Under the pieces are notes generated by a model. It searched no databases and had not been told where the DNA came from. It saw nothing but the letters and a program-made list of their open reading frames with translations. A stretch of 64,000 nucleotides of DNA from Sphingobacterium spiritivorum. Its GTDB lineage: Bacteria; Bacteroidota; Bacteroidia; Sphingobacteriales; Sphingobacteriaceae. The position numbers and the translations under genes were made by a program. Positions 51,309-60,353 of this stretch are shown one piece after another (the first letter of the stretch is position 1; every line of letters begins with the position of its first letter). The stretch covers positions 3,224,001 through 3,288,000 of the forward strand of contig NZ_CP068082.1 in the NCBI RefSeq assembly GCF_016724845.1, read 5' to 3'.

Positions 51309-51764
51309 TTATCTTCGGCCTGAACCGTTTTTTCGGCTTTGCCATTCTTTATAGAGAAGTTCTATGAAATTCTGCTCGATCTCAAAAAATTGTGAAGCCC
51401 GTGAATTGCCTATGATACGGGCGAATTTTGCGCGGTATTCTTTCTTGATTTCCAGTTCTTTGGCATCATATGCGATTACATCCCGTGATCCGCCTTGTCT
51501 GAAGCCGTTACTTCTACTTGGCGCACTCTGTTTGGGACCAATTTTTTCGTTCCGTATAGCCCACATTTCCTGTGAATACTCATTGTAGAGCGGGAAGAAC
51601 TGTTGTGCCTCTGAACTGCTCAGGTTGAGCTCTTTGGTAATATAGGCAATTTTCTCGTTCTCTATAGCTTTGAAACGCTCATTATCACGCTGTGCATGAG
51701 CAGACAAAGTCAATAGAAATACAAAACAACATGCTGCTAATATCTTTTTCAACTGTAACATCAC
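51309..51764 (-). CDS. Periplasmic Spy/CpxP-like helical protein
   Basis: 151 aa with a signal peptide (cleaved near AHAQ). The mature part is helical and rich in charged residues, with AYITKELNLSSSEAQQFFPLYNEYSQEMW near the start, resembling LTxxQ-type periplasmic stress proteins (Spy/CpxP) only weakly. It begins 1 nt after the anti-sigma-like gene, so it is probably part of the sigma factor module as a target or sensor. Confidence 0.7.
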   Translation of the reverse strand: MMLQLKKILAACCFVFLLTLSAHAQRDNERFKAIENEKIAYITKELNLSSSEAQQFFPLYNEYSQEMWAIRNEKIGPKQSAPSRSNGFRQGGSRDVIAYDAKELEIKKEYRAKFARIIGNSRASQFFEIEQNFIELLYKEWQSRKNGSGRR

Positions 51765-52601
51765 TTATAATGAATATTTTAAGTACTCTTCAATATCTTC
51801 GTTATCAATCTGACTTCCTACGCCGGTTGATTCCTCAGGTTCATAAATATATTGTGTGAAATACACCATATTATCACCACTGTTCGTGGCAGCAAGATAG
51901 TTTATAATTTCAGCATCAGATACATTTGCCAGTTCTGAATGTAGATCAGTTGTAGCTGTTTCTTCTTGTTGAATACCGAAATATGCACCCAATCCCAGTA
52001 TCAGTGTAACCGAGGCCGCAGCTGCATAACGCATCCAGTTGCGACGTTTCAGACCTCCGATAGGGACAATTTTTGGTTGTTCTTTTTCAAATGCTTTAGC
52101 CTGTATATCTGCAGATAACTGATCAAAGTAATTGGAAGGAACGGTATATCCGTCTTCTTTTACTTCTGCTTTCAATCGATCTGTAGCAATACCTGCAAAA
52201 ATGGAATCTTCTAACGTATTGAAGTAGTCTGCCGGTACGGCAAAACCTTCGTCTTTTAGCTGATCTTTCCAGCGGTCTGCAGTGATATTTGCGGTGATCT
52301 GTTGCTGGAGCTGATCAAAATAGTTAGAAGGAACTGTAAATCCGTTTTCCTCTGTATCTGTTTTCAGCTGATCCATCTTTACCGCAGTCATCATACGGGA
52401 TTGAAGATCGTCGAAATAATTTTCTGGAATACTAAAGGAATCTTTTTCGGAGGGAGCGGCATTCAAAAGTCTGATCTGTGAGCAAAGACCGGATTCGAGA
52501 TTTTCAAAATAATCTTTAGGTACGGCAAAAGGGTTTACACGCAATGATTCCGGAAGATTATTACCTTCGGTATGATCATGATATGTGTTATTTTCCTTCA
52601 T
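51765..52601 (-). CDS. Anti-sigma-factor-like membrane protein with five 32-residue repeats
   Basis: ATG 52601 (278 aa) is preferred to ATG 52622, which adds seven hydrophobic residues. Residues 22-170 carry five repeats of F-x-V/I-P-x-N/D-Y-F-x-x-L, with the Pro at about 28, 59, 91, 123 and 155 (period 31-32). Then RRNWMRYAAAASVTLILGLGAYFG is a TM helix (about 191-210), and about 70 residues follow outside. The gene lies directly after an ECF sigma factor, so a membrane-bound inhibitor of that sigma factor is the natural reading, with the repeats on the cytoplasmic side. It lacks the usual zinc HxxxCxxC anti-sigma motif. Confidence 0.75.
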   Translation of the reverse strand: MKENNTYHDHTEGNNLPESLRVNPFAVPKDYFENLESGLCSQIRLLNAAPSEKDSFSIPENYFDDLQSRMMTAVKMDQLKTDTEENGFTVPSNYFDQLQQQITANITADRWKDQLKDEGFAVPADYFNTLEDSIFAGIATDRLKAEVKEDGYTVPSNYFDQLSADIQAKAFEKEQPKIVPIGGLKRRNWMRYAAAASVTLILGLGAYFGIQQEETATTDLHSELANVSDAEIINYLAATNSGDNMVYFTQYIYEPEESTGVGSQIDNEDIEEYLKYSL

Positions 52602-52636
52602 AGTAAGTAGTATAGAATACACTAAGCATAAAAGGT

Positions 52637-53182
52637 TTAATCGTGCGTGTGAAAAAAGTGCTCAATTTTTTTTACAGCCAGATGATAAGAGGCTTTTAAT
52701 GCCCCTACACTGGTTCCCAATACATCTGATATCTCTTCATACTTCATATCATCGAAGTATTTCATGTTGAATACCAGTTTTTGCTTTTCCGGTAGTGTCA
52801 ACAGTGCCTGCTGCAATTTCAACTGAGCTTTGTCTCCGTTAAAATAGCTGCCATCCGACAGGGAGTCGGCCAGATAGGCAGAGGTGTCGTCATCTAACGA
52901 CACATTCTGCTTCTGTTTTTTCTTATTCAGAAAGGTAATACATTCATTCGTAGCGATACGATATAGCCAGGTGTACAATTGGGAGTCCTCGCGGAAGTTA
53001 CCCAGATTGCGCCATACCTTAATAAAGATATCCTGTACCACATCATCGGCATCGTCATGATCGATTACCATCCTTCTCACATGCCAATAAATTTTTTGCT
53101 GATATTTCTTCAACAATAATCCGAATGCTTCCTCGCGCGTGGCTTCGTCCGCAAATTTCGAAATTATTAAAGCATCTTCCAT
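52637..53182 (-). CDS. ECF RNA polymerase sigma factor
   Basis: 181 aa. Region 2 is seen at HDDADDVVQDIFIKVWRNLGNF, with promoter-melting residues in QLYTWLYRIATNECITFLNKKK. Region 4 is at LTLPEKQKLVFNMKYFDDMKYEEISDVLGTSVGALKASYHLAVKKI. It recruits RNA polymerase to a stress regulon. Followed by the repeat-containing membrane protein, its likely anti-sigma factor. It begins 20 nt after the transketolase C-terminal subunit gene, an unusual neighbour. Confidence 0.93.
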   Translation of the reverse strand: MEDALIISKFADEATREEAFGLLLKKYQQKIYWHVRRMVIDHDDADDVVQDIFIKVWRNLGNFREDSQLYTWLYRIATNECITFLNKKKQKQNVSLDDDTSAYLADSLSDGSYFNGDKAQLKLQQALLTLPEKQKLVFNMKYFDDMKYEEISDVLGTSVGALKASYHLAVKKIEHFFHTHD

Positions 53183-53202
53183 ATATTGACGTTGTGGTCT
53201 TA

Positions 53203-54156
53203 TTATTTTCTTTTGATTACTTTCTGAGCTGCAGCAACAATTGCTTCTGCATTCAAACCGTATTTCTCCATCAATTGAGCCGGAGTTCCGGATTCGCCGA
53301 AACTATCGTTTACAGCGACATACTCTTGTGGAGTAGGCAAATGTTGCGCCAAAACCTGTGCAACACTGTCGCCAAGACCACCAAGGCGGTTGTGTTCTTC
53401 AGCAGTTACCACACATTTTGTTTTACCAACAGATTTTAATACAGCTTCTTCGTCCAGTGGTTTAATCGTGTGGATATTGATGACTTCTGCACTGATACCC
53501 AGTTCTGCCAGTTTTTCTCCCGCTTGAATAGCTTCCCACACCAGGTGACCTGTAGCGATGATCGTTACATCAGTACCTTCATTCAACAGGATAGCTTTAC
53601 CGATTACAAATTCCTGATCCGCAGGTGTAAAGTTAGGTACTACAGGACGTCCGAAACGTAAGTATACAGGGCCATGATGTTTGGCAACAGCAATAGTAGC
53701 TGCTTTGGTCTGGTTAAAATCACAAGGGTTGATCACGGTCATTCCTGGTAACATTTTCATCAGGCCGATATCTTCCAGGATCTGGTGCGTAGCACCGTCT
53801 TCTCCCAATGTAAGACCCGCATGTGAAGCAGCAATCTTTACATTTTTGTCCGAATAGGCGATAGACTGACGTATCTGGTCATAAACACGACCTGTAGAGA
53901 AATTGGCAAATGTACCTGTGAAGGGAACTTTACCGCCTATTGTCAGACCCGCTGCGATACCCATCATGTTTGCTTCAGCAATACCAATCTGGAAAAAACG
54001 CTCCGGAAATTCTTTTATGAAATCGTTCATTTTCAATGAACCGATCAAGTCAGCACATAAGGCCACGACATTTTCGTCCTGCTTACCAGCTTCCAGTAAT
54101 CCGGCTCCGAAACCCGAACGTGTATCTTTTGATTCTGTGTATGTATATTTTTTCAT
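53203..54156 (-). CDS. Transketolase, C-terminal subunit
   Basis: 317 aa, matching the pyrimidine-binding plus C-terminal domains of transketolase. IGIAEANMMGIAAGL carries the catalytic Glu for the TPP pyrimidine, and SHAGLTLGEDGATHQILEDIGLMKMLPGMTV is the substrate region. It pairs with the N-terminal subunit encoded 84 nt upstream on the same strand. Together they move two-carbon units in the pentose phosphate pathway. Confidence 0.93.
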   Translation of the reverse strand: MKKYTYTESKDTRSGFGAGLLEAGKQDENVVALCADLIGSLKMNDFIKEFPERFFQIGIAEANMMGIAAGLTIGGKVPFTGTFANFSTGRVYDQIRQSIAYSDKNVKIAASHAGLTLGEDGATHQILEDIGLMKMLPGMTVINPCDFNQTKAATIAVAKHHGPVYLRFGRPVVPNFTPADQEFVIGKAILLNEGTDVTIIATGHLVWEAIQAGEKLAELGISAEVINIHTIKPLDEEAVLKSVGKTKCVVTAEEHNRLGGLGDSVAQVLAQHLPTPQEYVAVNDSFGESGTPAQLMEKYGLNAEAIVAAAQKVIKRK

Positions 54157-54240
54157 TCTTTTAGTATGGAGTAGTTGGTATTTAGCCTTCAGATTTTTCT
54201 TTTGCTGTCTAAATACAAAGTACTAGAATCTAATATCTGA

Positions 54241-55089
54241 TTAATAATCTCCTAAAGTTTGTTGTAACTGACCTAATGCAGATGTTAATTGGTCATCATT
54301 CGGTGCTACACCATGCCATTTGTGAGATCCCATCATAAAGTCAACACCATTACCCATTTCGGTATGCATCAGGATCACCACCGGTTTTCCTTTTCCGGTA
54401 CGTGATTTTGCTTCTTCAAGACCTGCCACGACAGCAGTCATGTCATTACCTTTTGCAATTTCAAGTACATCCCATCCGAAAGCTTCCCATTTGGCGCGAA
54501 GATCTCCCAGTGATAATACCTGATCTGTAGAACCGTCAATCTGCGCTTTGTTGTAGTCAACAGTTGCGATCAGATTGTCTATTTTGTTATGAGGTGCATA
54601 CATCGCTGCTTCCCACACTTGTCCTTCCTGAAGCTCACCGTCACCCATCAGGACGTACACCAGATTATTGTCTTTGTTTAGTTTTTTTGCTTGTGCAGCA
54701 CCGATCGCTACTGATAATCCCTGACCCAGAGATCCTGAAGCTACACGGATTCCCGGAAGACCTTCGTGTGTAGTCGGGTGTCCCTGCAGACGCGAATTGA
54801 TTTTTCTGAAAGTAGCTAACTCGCTTACTTCAAAATAACCCGCTCTTGCCAGTGTACTGTAGAAAACAGGAGAAATGTGGCCATTTGACAAGAAGAAAAG
54901 ATCTTCTCCGATTCCGTCCATGTTGAATGACGGATTGCGTTTCATAGCGTTGAAATAAAGCGCCACAAAATAATCGGTACAACCTAATGATCCTCCAGGG
55001 TGTCCTGACTGACAGGCATGTACCATACGTACGATGTCACGTCTTACTTGCGATGCGATTTGTTCTAGTTTGTTTATATCTGCACTCAT
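54241..55089 (-). CDS. Transketolase, N-terminal (TPP-binding) subunit
   Basis: 282 aa. SGHPGGSLGCTDYFVALYF is the entry loop, GHISPVFYSTLARAGYF follows, and the TPP/Mg motif is MGDGELQEGQVWEAAMYA...DYNKAQIDG. It is a split transketolase; full-length enzymes are about 650 aa. The C-terminal half is the next gene. A -7 promoter box lies 28 nt upstream of the start. Confidence 0.93.
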   Translation of the reverse strand: MSADINKLEQIASQVRRDIVRMVHACQSGHPGGSLGCTDYFVALYFNAMKRNPSFNMDGIGEDLFFLSNGHISPVFYSTLARAGYFEVSELATFRKINSRLQGHPTTHEGLPGIRVASGSLGQGLSVAIGAAQAKKLNKDNNLVYVLMGDGELQEGQVWEAAMYAPHNKIDNLIATVDYNKAQIDGSTDQVLSLGDLRAKWEAFGWDVLEIAKGNDMTAVVAGLEEAKSRTGKGKPVVILMHTEMGNGVDFMMGSHKWHGVAPNDDQLTSALGQLQQTLGDY

Positions 55090-55116
55090 TTTAATATTTG
55101 GTTTTCACAACTCCCG

Positions 55117-55124
55117 CAAAGTTA
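55117..55124 (-). promoter_or_regulatory. -7 element for the transketolase operon
   Basis: On the minus strand TAACTTTG is a perfect TAnnTTTG match, 28 nt before the start codon. No -33 TTTG at ideal spacing. Confidence 0.55.
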
Positions 55125-55195
55125 GTTATTTTTAATAGAGTAGCAGATAAAAAGTTATTTTAATGTCTGAATTAAATTATTGACTGATAAGATGT

Positions 55196-57568
55196 TTACA
55201 AACGATTCTGTTCATCTGTTTTCCTTATAGTTTTATTGTTTCTGATGGTCTGATTTCCAAAGTTAAAGCGTAATTTGGCACTTATTTTACGGGTGTCCTG
55301 ATAATCCAGGAAATAATTGTTCTGATTCGCATAATTGGTTGCAACTTTGACTTTCTCTGATTTGAAAATATCCAGAAAATAGAGACTCAGTTCTAATTTT
55401 TTATGTATGAACTTGCGATTCATAACTAAATAGGTGGATGAAAATCCTGAAATTCTGAACGGTCCCTGTATAGATGGGGAGTAATAGGAATTGCCCACTT
55501 CTATGTTCCAGTCAGTTTTTTTGTTAAGGATAAAACTGGTACTTAGTGTGGTATTAAGCTGGTACACATCATTTTTATGAATCAGTTTGTCTACTCCTTC
55601 AAAATAGTTCTCATTGTACATGGCCGAAAGCATTCCATTTACAGACCACCAGGGTTTGATATCCAGATTCTTACTTATATCTATTCCTGCGCCTTGTCCC
55701 TTTTCTATATTGGTGTAGTGATAGATCAGGTTGTGCGTGGCATCATCCTGATAGGAGATTTCCATAGAAGGCCATTTCTCATAGCGGTAGAATAAGTCAA
55801 TATTCCAGTTATTTCGGGTATAAGTCAGGTTCAGATTATGGACTATAGTTGCACGCAGGCGGGCATCCCCCTGAAAATAGGAGAAGAGGTTGTAATAGGA
55901 TTTGGTCGGATTGAGCCAGGAGTAAGACGGTCTGCTGATACGTTTACCATAGGAAAATCCGATCTGTGACTTGTCATTCGTCTCATATTGTGCATAGAAA
56001 GTAGGGAAGAGTGTCAGGTAATCGGTCTTGTTGATATCGGACGGTTGCGATACGGTTCCTGTTAAGTTTGTGTATTCAGCACGCAGGCCGGCTTTCAGAC
56101 TCCACTTTTTCCATTGATAGGATGCTGATCCGTATCCGGCGACATTATGTTCCTGATAATCAAAATCACTGCTTTTTTCTGGTCTGAAAGCTAATTCACC
56201 ATTTTCATTGTCTGCAAATATCAGTTTACTGAATGTGCTTACGTAGCTGTATTTTCCTCCAAATTCCAGTTCCAGCCGCTTTCCTTTGTGGCTGAAATCT
56301 ACCTGTGAGGAGAATAGTCTGGTCTTATTGTCATTGTCACTGGTGAAATGTGAGGTGGACGGATCCTGATCTTTAAAATTGAGCTCCGTAAGTATGTCCT
56401 GATAATTAACCCTGTTATTGGTGGTGTAATAAGTGGCCCAGTCTAAGGTATTTGTTTTAGAGAGTTTTTTGACCAGTTGCAGAAACAGATTATTGTTTTT
56501 TGTGCTTCTGTAATGATCATTTGTTGTCAGATAGCTGGACTCTACCTGCTGCTGCTGATTATAGATAAGCGTAGGTACACGGTATATTCCTTCGGAATTG
56601 GGGCTGTAAAAACCATTCCATCCAAAGGATAACGTCAGTGTACTATCCGGATTATAGTCTGCTGTAAATACATAGGTTTGTTGATTTTTATTGTCATCTA
56701 TACGGTCCATTTTGCTGATCCAGGTCGTATTATCACTTGCGTACTGTACATAGTCTGTGCCGTAGCGTGCATAAGTTCCTCTGCCGAAATTATAGATTCC
56801 TTTGAAATTGAATTTTTCTGTTTTGAAATAGTTGGTAAGTCCGAATATTTGTTTGCCGTAGTTACTTTGTTCAGCCTTAGCCAGAAGTACCCCTCTGTAA
56901 CCATACAGTTGATTCTGTTTCATCTTGATATTAATAATAGCCGTTCCGGAAGCCTCATATCTGGCCGGAGGATTGGTGATGACTTCCACTGCCTGTACAT
57001 CAGTTCCCGAACTGTTCTCCAACAGGTTTTTCAATTCTTCTCCTGTAAGTGTGACCGGTTTGTCATTAATCATTACCAGTATATTGCGACTTCCCTTGAT
57101 ACTGATGTCTGAGCCAAGTACTTTGACCAGTGGTGTACGTTTCAGTATTTCCCAGCTGCTCAATGCAGAGATATTACTGTTTTGTACATTGAATTCAAGA
57201 CGATCTACTTTTCGGGTTACCCGGGGTCGTTTGCCTTCTATGAGTACCTCTTCCAATTGATTTGACTTGGCTAAAAGACGGATCAGGAGCTGGCCTTGTA
57301 GGGTGTCCGGTTGAATAAATTCTTCGTAGCTCTGATAATTAAGATCCCTGGCGCTGATATAATAATTGGTGTTGTTGTCCAGGGAGAGCGTAAATTTTCC
57401 GGATGCGTCTGTCCGTGTTTCATGGAGTGCCTGATACAAGCTGTCCATGAGGACTACTGTTACATTTGCCAGTGTTTCGTTTTTATCATTGATTACTTTA
57501 CCTTGCATCTGTTTTTGCTGTGCCCATAAAAGAGAGGGGAAAAGAAAGAGGAGTAGAATGTGTTTCAT
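55196..57568 (-). CDS. Outer membrane beta-barrel family protein (TonB-receptor-like)
   Basis: ATG 57568 is chosen because it gives a clean signal peptide (MKHILLLFLFPSLLWAQ); an ATG at 57595 adds nine residues. 790 aa: a CarboxypepD_reg-like beta-sandwich (20-100), a plug-like region (about 120-210, with VEVITNPPARYEASGTAIINIKM), and a barrel (220-790) of aromatic-rich strands. This is the OMP_b-brl family common in Bacteroidota; transport of a specific ligand is not established. It is divergent from a two-component system 121 nt away, which may control it. Confidence 0.88.
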   Translation of the reverse strand: MKHILLLFLFPSLLWAQQKQMQGKVINDKNETLANVTVVLMDSLYQALHETRTDASGKFTLSLDNNTNYYISARDLNYQSYEEFIQPDTLQGQLLIRLLAKSNQLEEVLIEGKRPRVTRKVDRLEFNVQNSNISALSSWEILKRTPLVKVLGSDISIKGSRNILVMINDKPVTLTGEELKNLLENSSGTDVQAVEVITNPPARYEASGTAIINIKMKQNQLYGYRGVLLAKAEQSNYGKQIFGLTNYFKTEKFNFKGIYNFGRGTYARYGTDYVQYASDNTTWISKMDRIDDNKNQQTYVFTADYNPDSTLTLSFGWNGFYSPNSEGIYRVPTLIYNQQQQVESSYLTTNDHYRSTKNNNLFLQLVKKLSKTNTLDWATYYTTNNRVNYQDILTELNFKDQDPSTSHFTSDNDNKTRLFSSQVDFSHKGKRLELEFGGKYSYVSTFSKLIFADNENGELAFRPEKSSDFDYQEHNVAGYGSASYQWKKWSLKAGLRAEYTNLTGTVSQPSDINKTDYLTLFPTFYAQYETNDKSQIGFSYGKRISRPSYSWLNPTKSYYNLFSYFQGDARLRATIVHNLNLTYTRNNWNIDLFYRYEKWPSMEISYQDDATHNLIYHYTNIEKGQGAGIDISKNLDIKPWWSVNGMLSAMYNENYFEGVDKLIHKNDVYQLNTTLSTSFILNKKTDWNIEVGNSYYSPSIQGPFRISGFSSTYLVMNRKFIHKKLELSLYFLDIFKSEKVKVATNYANQNNYFLDYQDTRKISAKLRFNFGNQTIRNNKTIRKTDEQNRL

Positions 57569-57676
57569 GTTTGCTGATCGTATCTGATAGGGCAAAAGTG
57601 TTTATTAGGTTTTACAGACTCGGTTAATGAAGCGTTAATGATGGGTTAAGGTCTGTTTAAGATCGGATCTACTGAT

Positions 57677-57684
57677 TATATTTG
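57677..57684 (+). promoter_or_regulatory. -7 element directly before the histidine kinase start codon
   Basis: TATATTTG is a perfect TAnnTTTG match ending 4 nt before ATG 57689, predicting a leaderless mRNA. Confidence 0.6.
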
Positions 57685-57688
57685 TTTT

Positions 57689-59020
57689 ATGAATGGAAAG
57701 CTTTCACGGTTAATTCTTACATTTTCAACACTTTTTATTGTGCTGATCGGGATACAGGTCTATTTTATCTCCAATACGTATCAGCTCAAGCGCAGAGAGA
57801 TTATTGAGGACGTGAAGCAGAGTTTGTCCTCTCTGGAGGATGATGTGGATATCTTTGACAAGAGTCTGCTGAAGGATGATGAAGCACAGGAGGCTGTATG
57901 GAAAGTGGAGAAAAAACAATGGACTGAAAATGATTTGCGTAGCTTGTATGCCCGCAAGGCTAAATCTGTGGAAGCGAAGCTTACGCGGTATGTGGATAGT
58001 ACTTTTGCAGAGAAGGGATATAAGGTCGGGGTGATGAAAGAATTCGTGAATGTGATTTCACGCAGTACTAATCAGCCTCTTATTCAACAGCCTCTCCTGA
58101 TATACAAGACCAGTACACCGGTTTCTAAGAAATATCTGCTGACATCCGGTAAATGGGAGACCAGTTATAACTCGACTACGACTACGGACAATAAAAAGGC
58201 TAAGGTATCTTCCCAAAGAAAATACAGCTATCATCTGTTACGTAAGACGTATTTTGAGATCAATAATCTGAAATGGGTGGTTTTTAAAGACTTGTTGTTT
58301 TTGATTATTACATCGCTGTTGATTCTGACAGCGGTATTGATTTTATTCTATCTGACGTACAAAAATCTATTGCGTCAGCGAAAGCAGATTGATGTGCTTC
58401 ATGATATGATGGACAATATTTCACATGAACTCAAAACACCTATTGCCACCCTCAAGATCGCATCAAAAACACTGGAGCACAATACCGACCCGGAAGTTGT
58501 GCAGGTCATCGGACGTCAGGTCGATCGTCTTGAAAATATGTTGCAGCCGATTATGCAACAGGAGAGAAGGGAAGAACAGACATACTGGACCACTGCTGAT
58601 GTGAAGGCTTTTGTGAGTGATTTTCAGATGGCTCATCCGATGATCAATTTACAGGTGGAGCAGCTGTTTGATCAGGATCTGCAACTCGATAAATATGATA
58701 TCGAAACTATTCTGACCAATCTTTTGAATAACAGTATAAAATATGGAGCGAAGTCTGTATCCTTATCTTTTGAGCTGAATGAAGGACTGGTCAAAATTAT
58801 TGTAAAAGATGACGGAGTTGGGATTGATAAAGTAGAGCAGCCTTATATTTTTGAGAAGTTTTACCGTATCCAGAAAGACAATATTCATGATACCAAAGGA
58901 TTGGGCTTAGGCTTATATATTGTCAAGCAGATTGTGAGTAAGTATAAAGGAGAGGTGACTGTTTTTAGTGAACTTAGCAAAGGTGCGGCATTCCGTATAT
59001 CATTACCTTATGAAGTATAA
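57689..59020 (+). CDS. Sensor histidine kinase (HisKA type)
   Basis: 443 aa. TM1 (8-26), a periplasmic sensor region (30-205), TM2 (about 208-230). HisKA has the phosphoacceptor in DNISHELKTPIATLKI, and HATPase_c has NLLNNSIKYGA (N-box), DDGVGID and GLGLGLYIVKQI. The sensor region shows no named domain. The stop overlaps the response regulator start by 11 nt, so the pair is translationally coupled. Confidence 0.93.
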   Translation: MNGKLSRLILTFSTLFIVLIGIQVYFISNTYQLKRREIIEDVKQSLSSLEDDVDIFDKSLLKDDEAQEAVWKVEKKQWTENDLRSLYARKAKSVEAKLTRYVDSTFAEKGYKVGVMKEFVNVISRSTNQPLIQQPLLIYKTSTPVSKKYLLTSGKWETSYNSTTTTDNKKAKVSSQRKYSYHLLRKTYFEINNLKWVVFKDLLFLIITSLLILTAVLILFYLTYKNLLRQRKQIDVLHDMMDNISHELKTPIATLKIASKTLEHNTDPEVVQVIGRQVDRLENMLQPIMQQERREEQTYWTTADVKAFVSDFQMAHPMINLQVEQLFDQDLQLDKYDIETILTNLLNNSIKYGAKSVSLSFELNEGLVKIIVKDDGVGIDKVEQPYIFEKFYRIQKDNIHDTKGLGLGLYIVKQIVSKYKGEVTVFSELSKGAAFRISLPYEV

Positions 59021-59687
59021 TATTTTATTAGTCGAAGACGATGAGGATTTTGGCTTTATGCTGAAGCAGTATCTGGAACTTTCGGGGCTGGAGGTAAGGC
59101 TGATTGCCCATCCGCAGGAAGTGGAGACATTGCTGGACCAGGATTTTACCTTTCACCTCGCTATTCTGGATGTAATGATGCCCTATATGAGTGGCTTTAC
59201 ACTGGCGCAAAAGATTCTTTCCCGGTATCCGGGATTTCCATTTATCTTTCTGACTGCTAAGGATCAGAAGATAGATAAGCTTACGGGGCTCAAGATCGGA
59301 GCGGATGATTATATTACAAAGCCTTGTGATCCGGAAGAGCTCGTTCTTCGTATTCAGAATATTGTCCGTCGCAGTCAGCCGGTATTGCCTGTAGCTGAAG
59401 TCAAAATCGGAACGTATGTATTTGACCGGTCTAATTTTCTGTTGATCCATCCGCAGGAAACTTTCCGGCTGACCGAACGCGAGGTCAATCTGCTCTCGTA
59501 TCTATGGAGTCAGAACAGACAATTGGTGACGCGTGAGCAGATACTGGAACAGGTCTGGGGAACTACCGATTTTTTTACAGGGAGAAGTATGGATGTATTT
59601 ATCAGCCGATTGCGCAAGTATCTGAGCCATGATCCCGCATTACAGATTAACTCGGTACGGGGAATAGGCTTTGATGTCAGGTTATAA
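59010..59687 (+). CDS. OmpR-family response regulator
   Basis: 225 aa from ATG 59010, whose start lies inside the kinase gene's end; the frame is open further upstream. Receiver domain with VEDDED, phosphoacceptor Asp in LAILDVMMPYMSG, and the conserved Lys in DDYITKPCDPEEL. The winged-helix DNA-binding domain (about 130-225) contains RLTEREVNLLSYLW and SMDVFISRLRKYL. Partner of the kinase just upstream; the divergent barrel gene is a plausible target. Confidence 0.94.
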   Translation: MKYNILLVEDDEDFGFMLKQYLELSGLEVRLIAHPQEVETLLDQDFTFHLAILDVMMPYMSGFTLAQKILSRYPGFPFIFLTAKDQKIDKLTGLKIGADDYITKPCDPEELVLRIQNIVRRSQPVLPVAEVKIGTYVFDRSNFLLIHPQETFRLTEREVNLLSYLWSQNRQLVTREQILEQVWGTTDFFTGRSMDVFISRLRKYLSHDPALQINSVRGIGFDVRL

Positions 59688-59696
59688 GCTGTATAA

Positions 59697-60266
59697 TCAG
59701 TCTTCTTTATCCAGATTTTGCCAGTAAGCCAGTACCTTATCTTTGACCGGTGCAGGTAGCTGCTCAAAATTAGCTGAAAAATAATCCTTCTGATAGCTGT
59801 CAGCAGCTTTTGCTTCTATTGTATAGAACTGTTTTTTATGAAACAGTAACAGAATGACAGCATGTTGCTGATCGATATTGCTGGCTGCATTTTTGGAGAA
59901 AATAAACAGACTTTCGGGATAATGATCCTTGTCGCTGTCAAAGAATGCTTTGCGGTTGGACCATGTCATCAGAATTTCATCCGGAAAGCAAAAGTCTTTT
60001 TTACTTTGAAGGATCCATTTATCATTTTCTTTCAGGAATTCTTCTGCATACAGGGAATCTTTATCCGTTCCTTTTTCATTTTTTGAAAAGATATACATGC
60101 GGGCAGGTCCGTTTGTCTCTACAGCGTCTGCCATCATAATGCGTGTGCCGCTGTAGGGGATTCTGTTCCGGTCGATATTGTCTTTGTTTACCGTGATAAG
60201 GCTCACCTGTGCCCGTAGTAATGATCCGGTAAGCAGAAGTAATAAAATGATCAGGTGTTTTTTCAT
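59697..60266 (-). CDS. Hypothetical secreted protein
   Basis: 189 aa with a signal peptide (KKHLIILLLLLTGSLLRAQ). The mature part is mixed alpha/beta with no recognised motif and one Cys (FCFPDE). Convergent with the response regulator gene 9 nt away. Confidence 0.65.
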   Translation of the reverse strand: MKKHLIILLLLLTGSLLRAQVSLITVNKDNIDRNRIPYSGTRIMMADAVETNGPARMYIFSKNEKGTDKDSLYAEEFLKENDKWILQSKKDFCFPDEILMTWSNRKAFFDSDKDHYPESLFIFSKNAASNIDQQHAVILLLFHKKQFYTIEAKAADSYQKDYFSANFEQLPAPVKDKVLAYWQNLDKED

Positions 60267-60297
60267 AATGTCAAGCTATAATTAAAGATAGTACAAA

Positions 60298-60330
60298 AAA
60301 ACGGGAGTATGTTATCTATACTCCCGTTTT
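60298..60330 (-). terminator. Terminator after the Nfu gene
   Basis: AAAACGGGAGTAT and ATACTCCCGTTTT form a 13-bp perfect stem with loop GTTATCT, downstream of the minus-strand Nfu gene. Confidence 0.88.
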
Positions 60331-60353
60331 ATATGTTTACGATATACGTCTTA

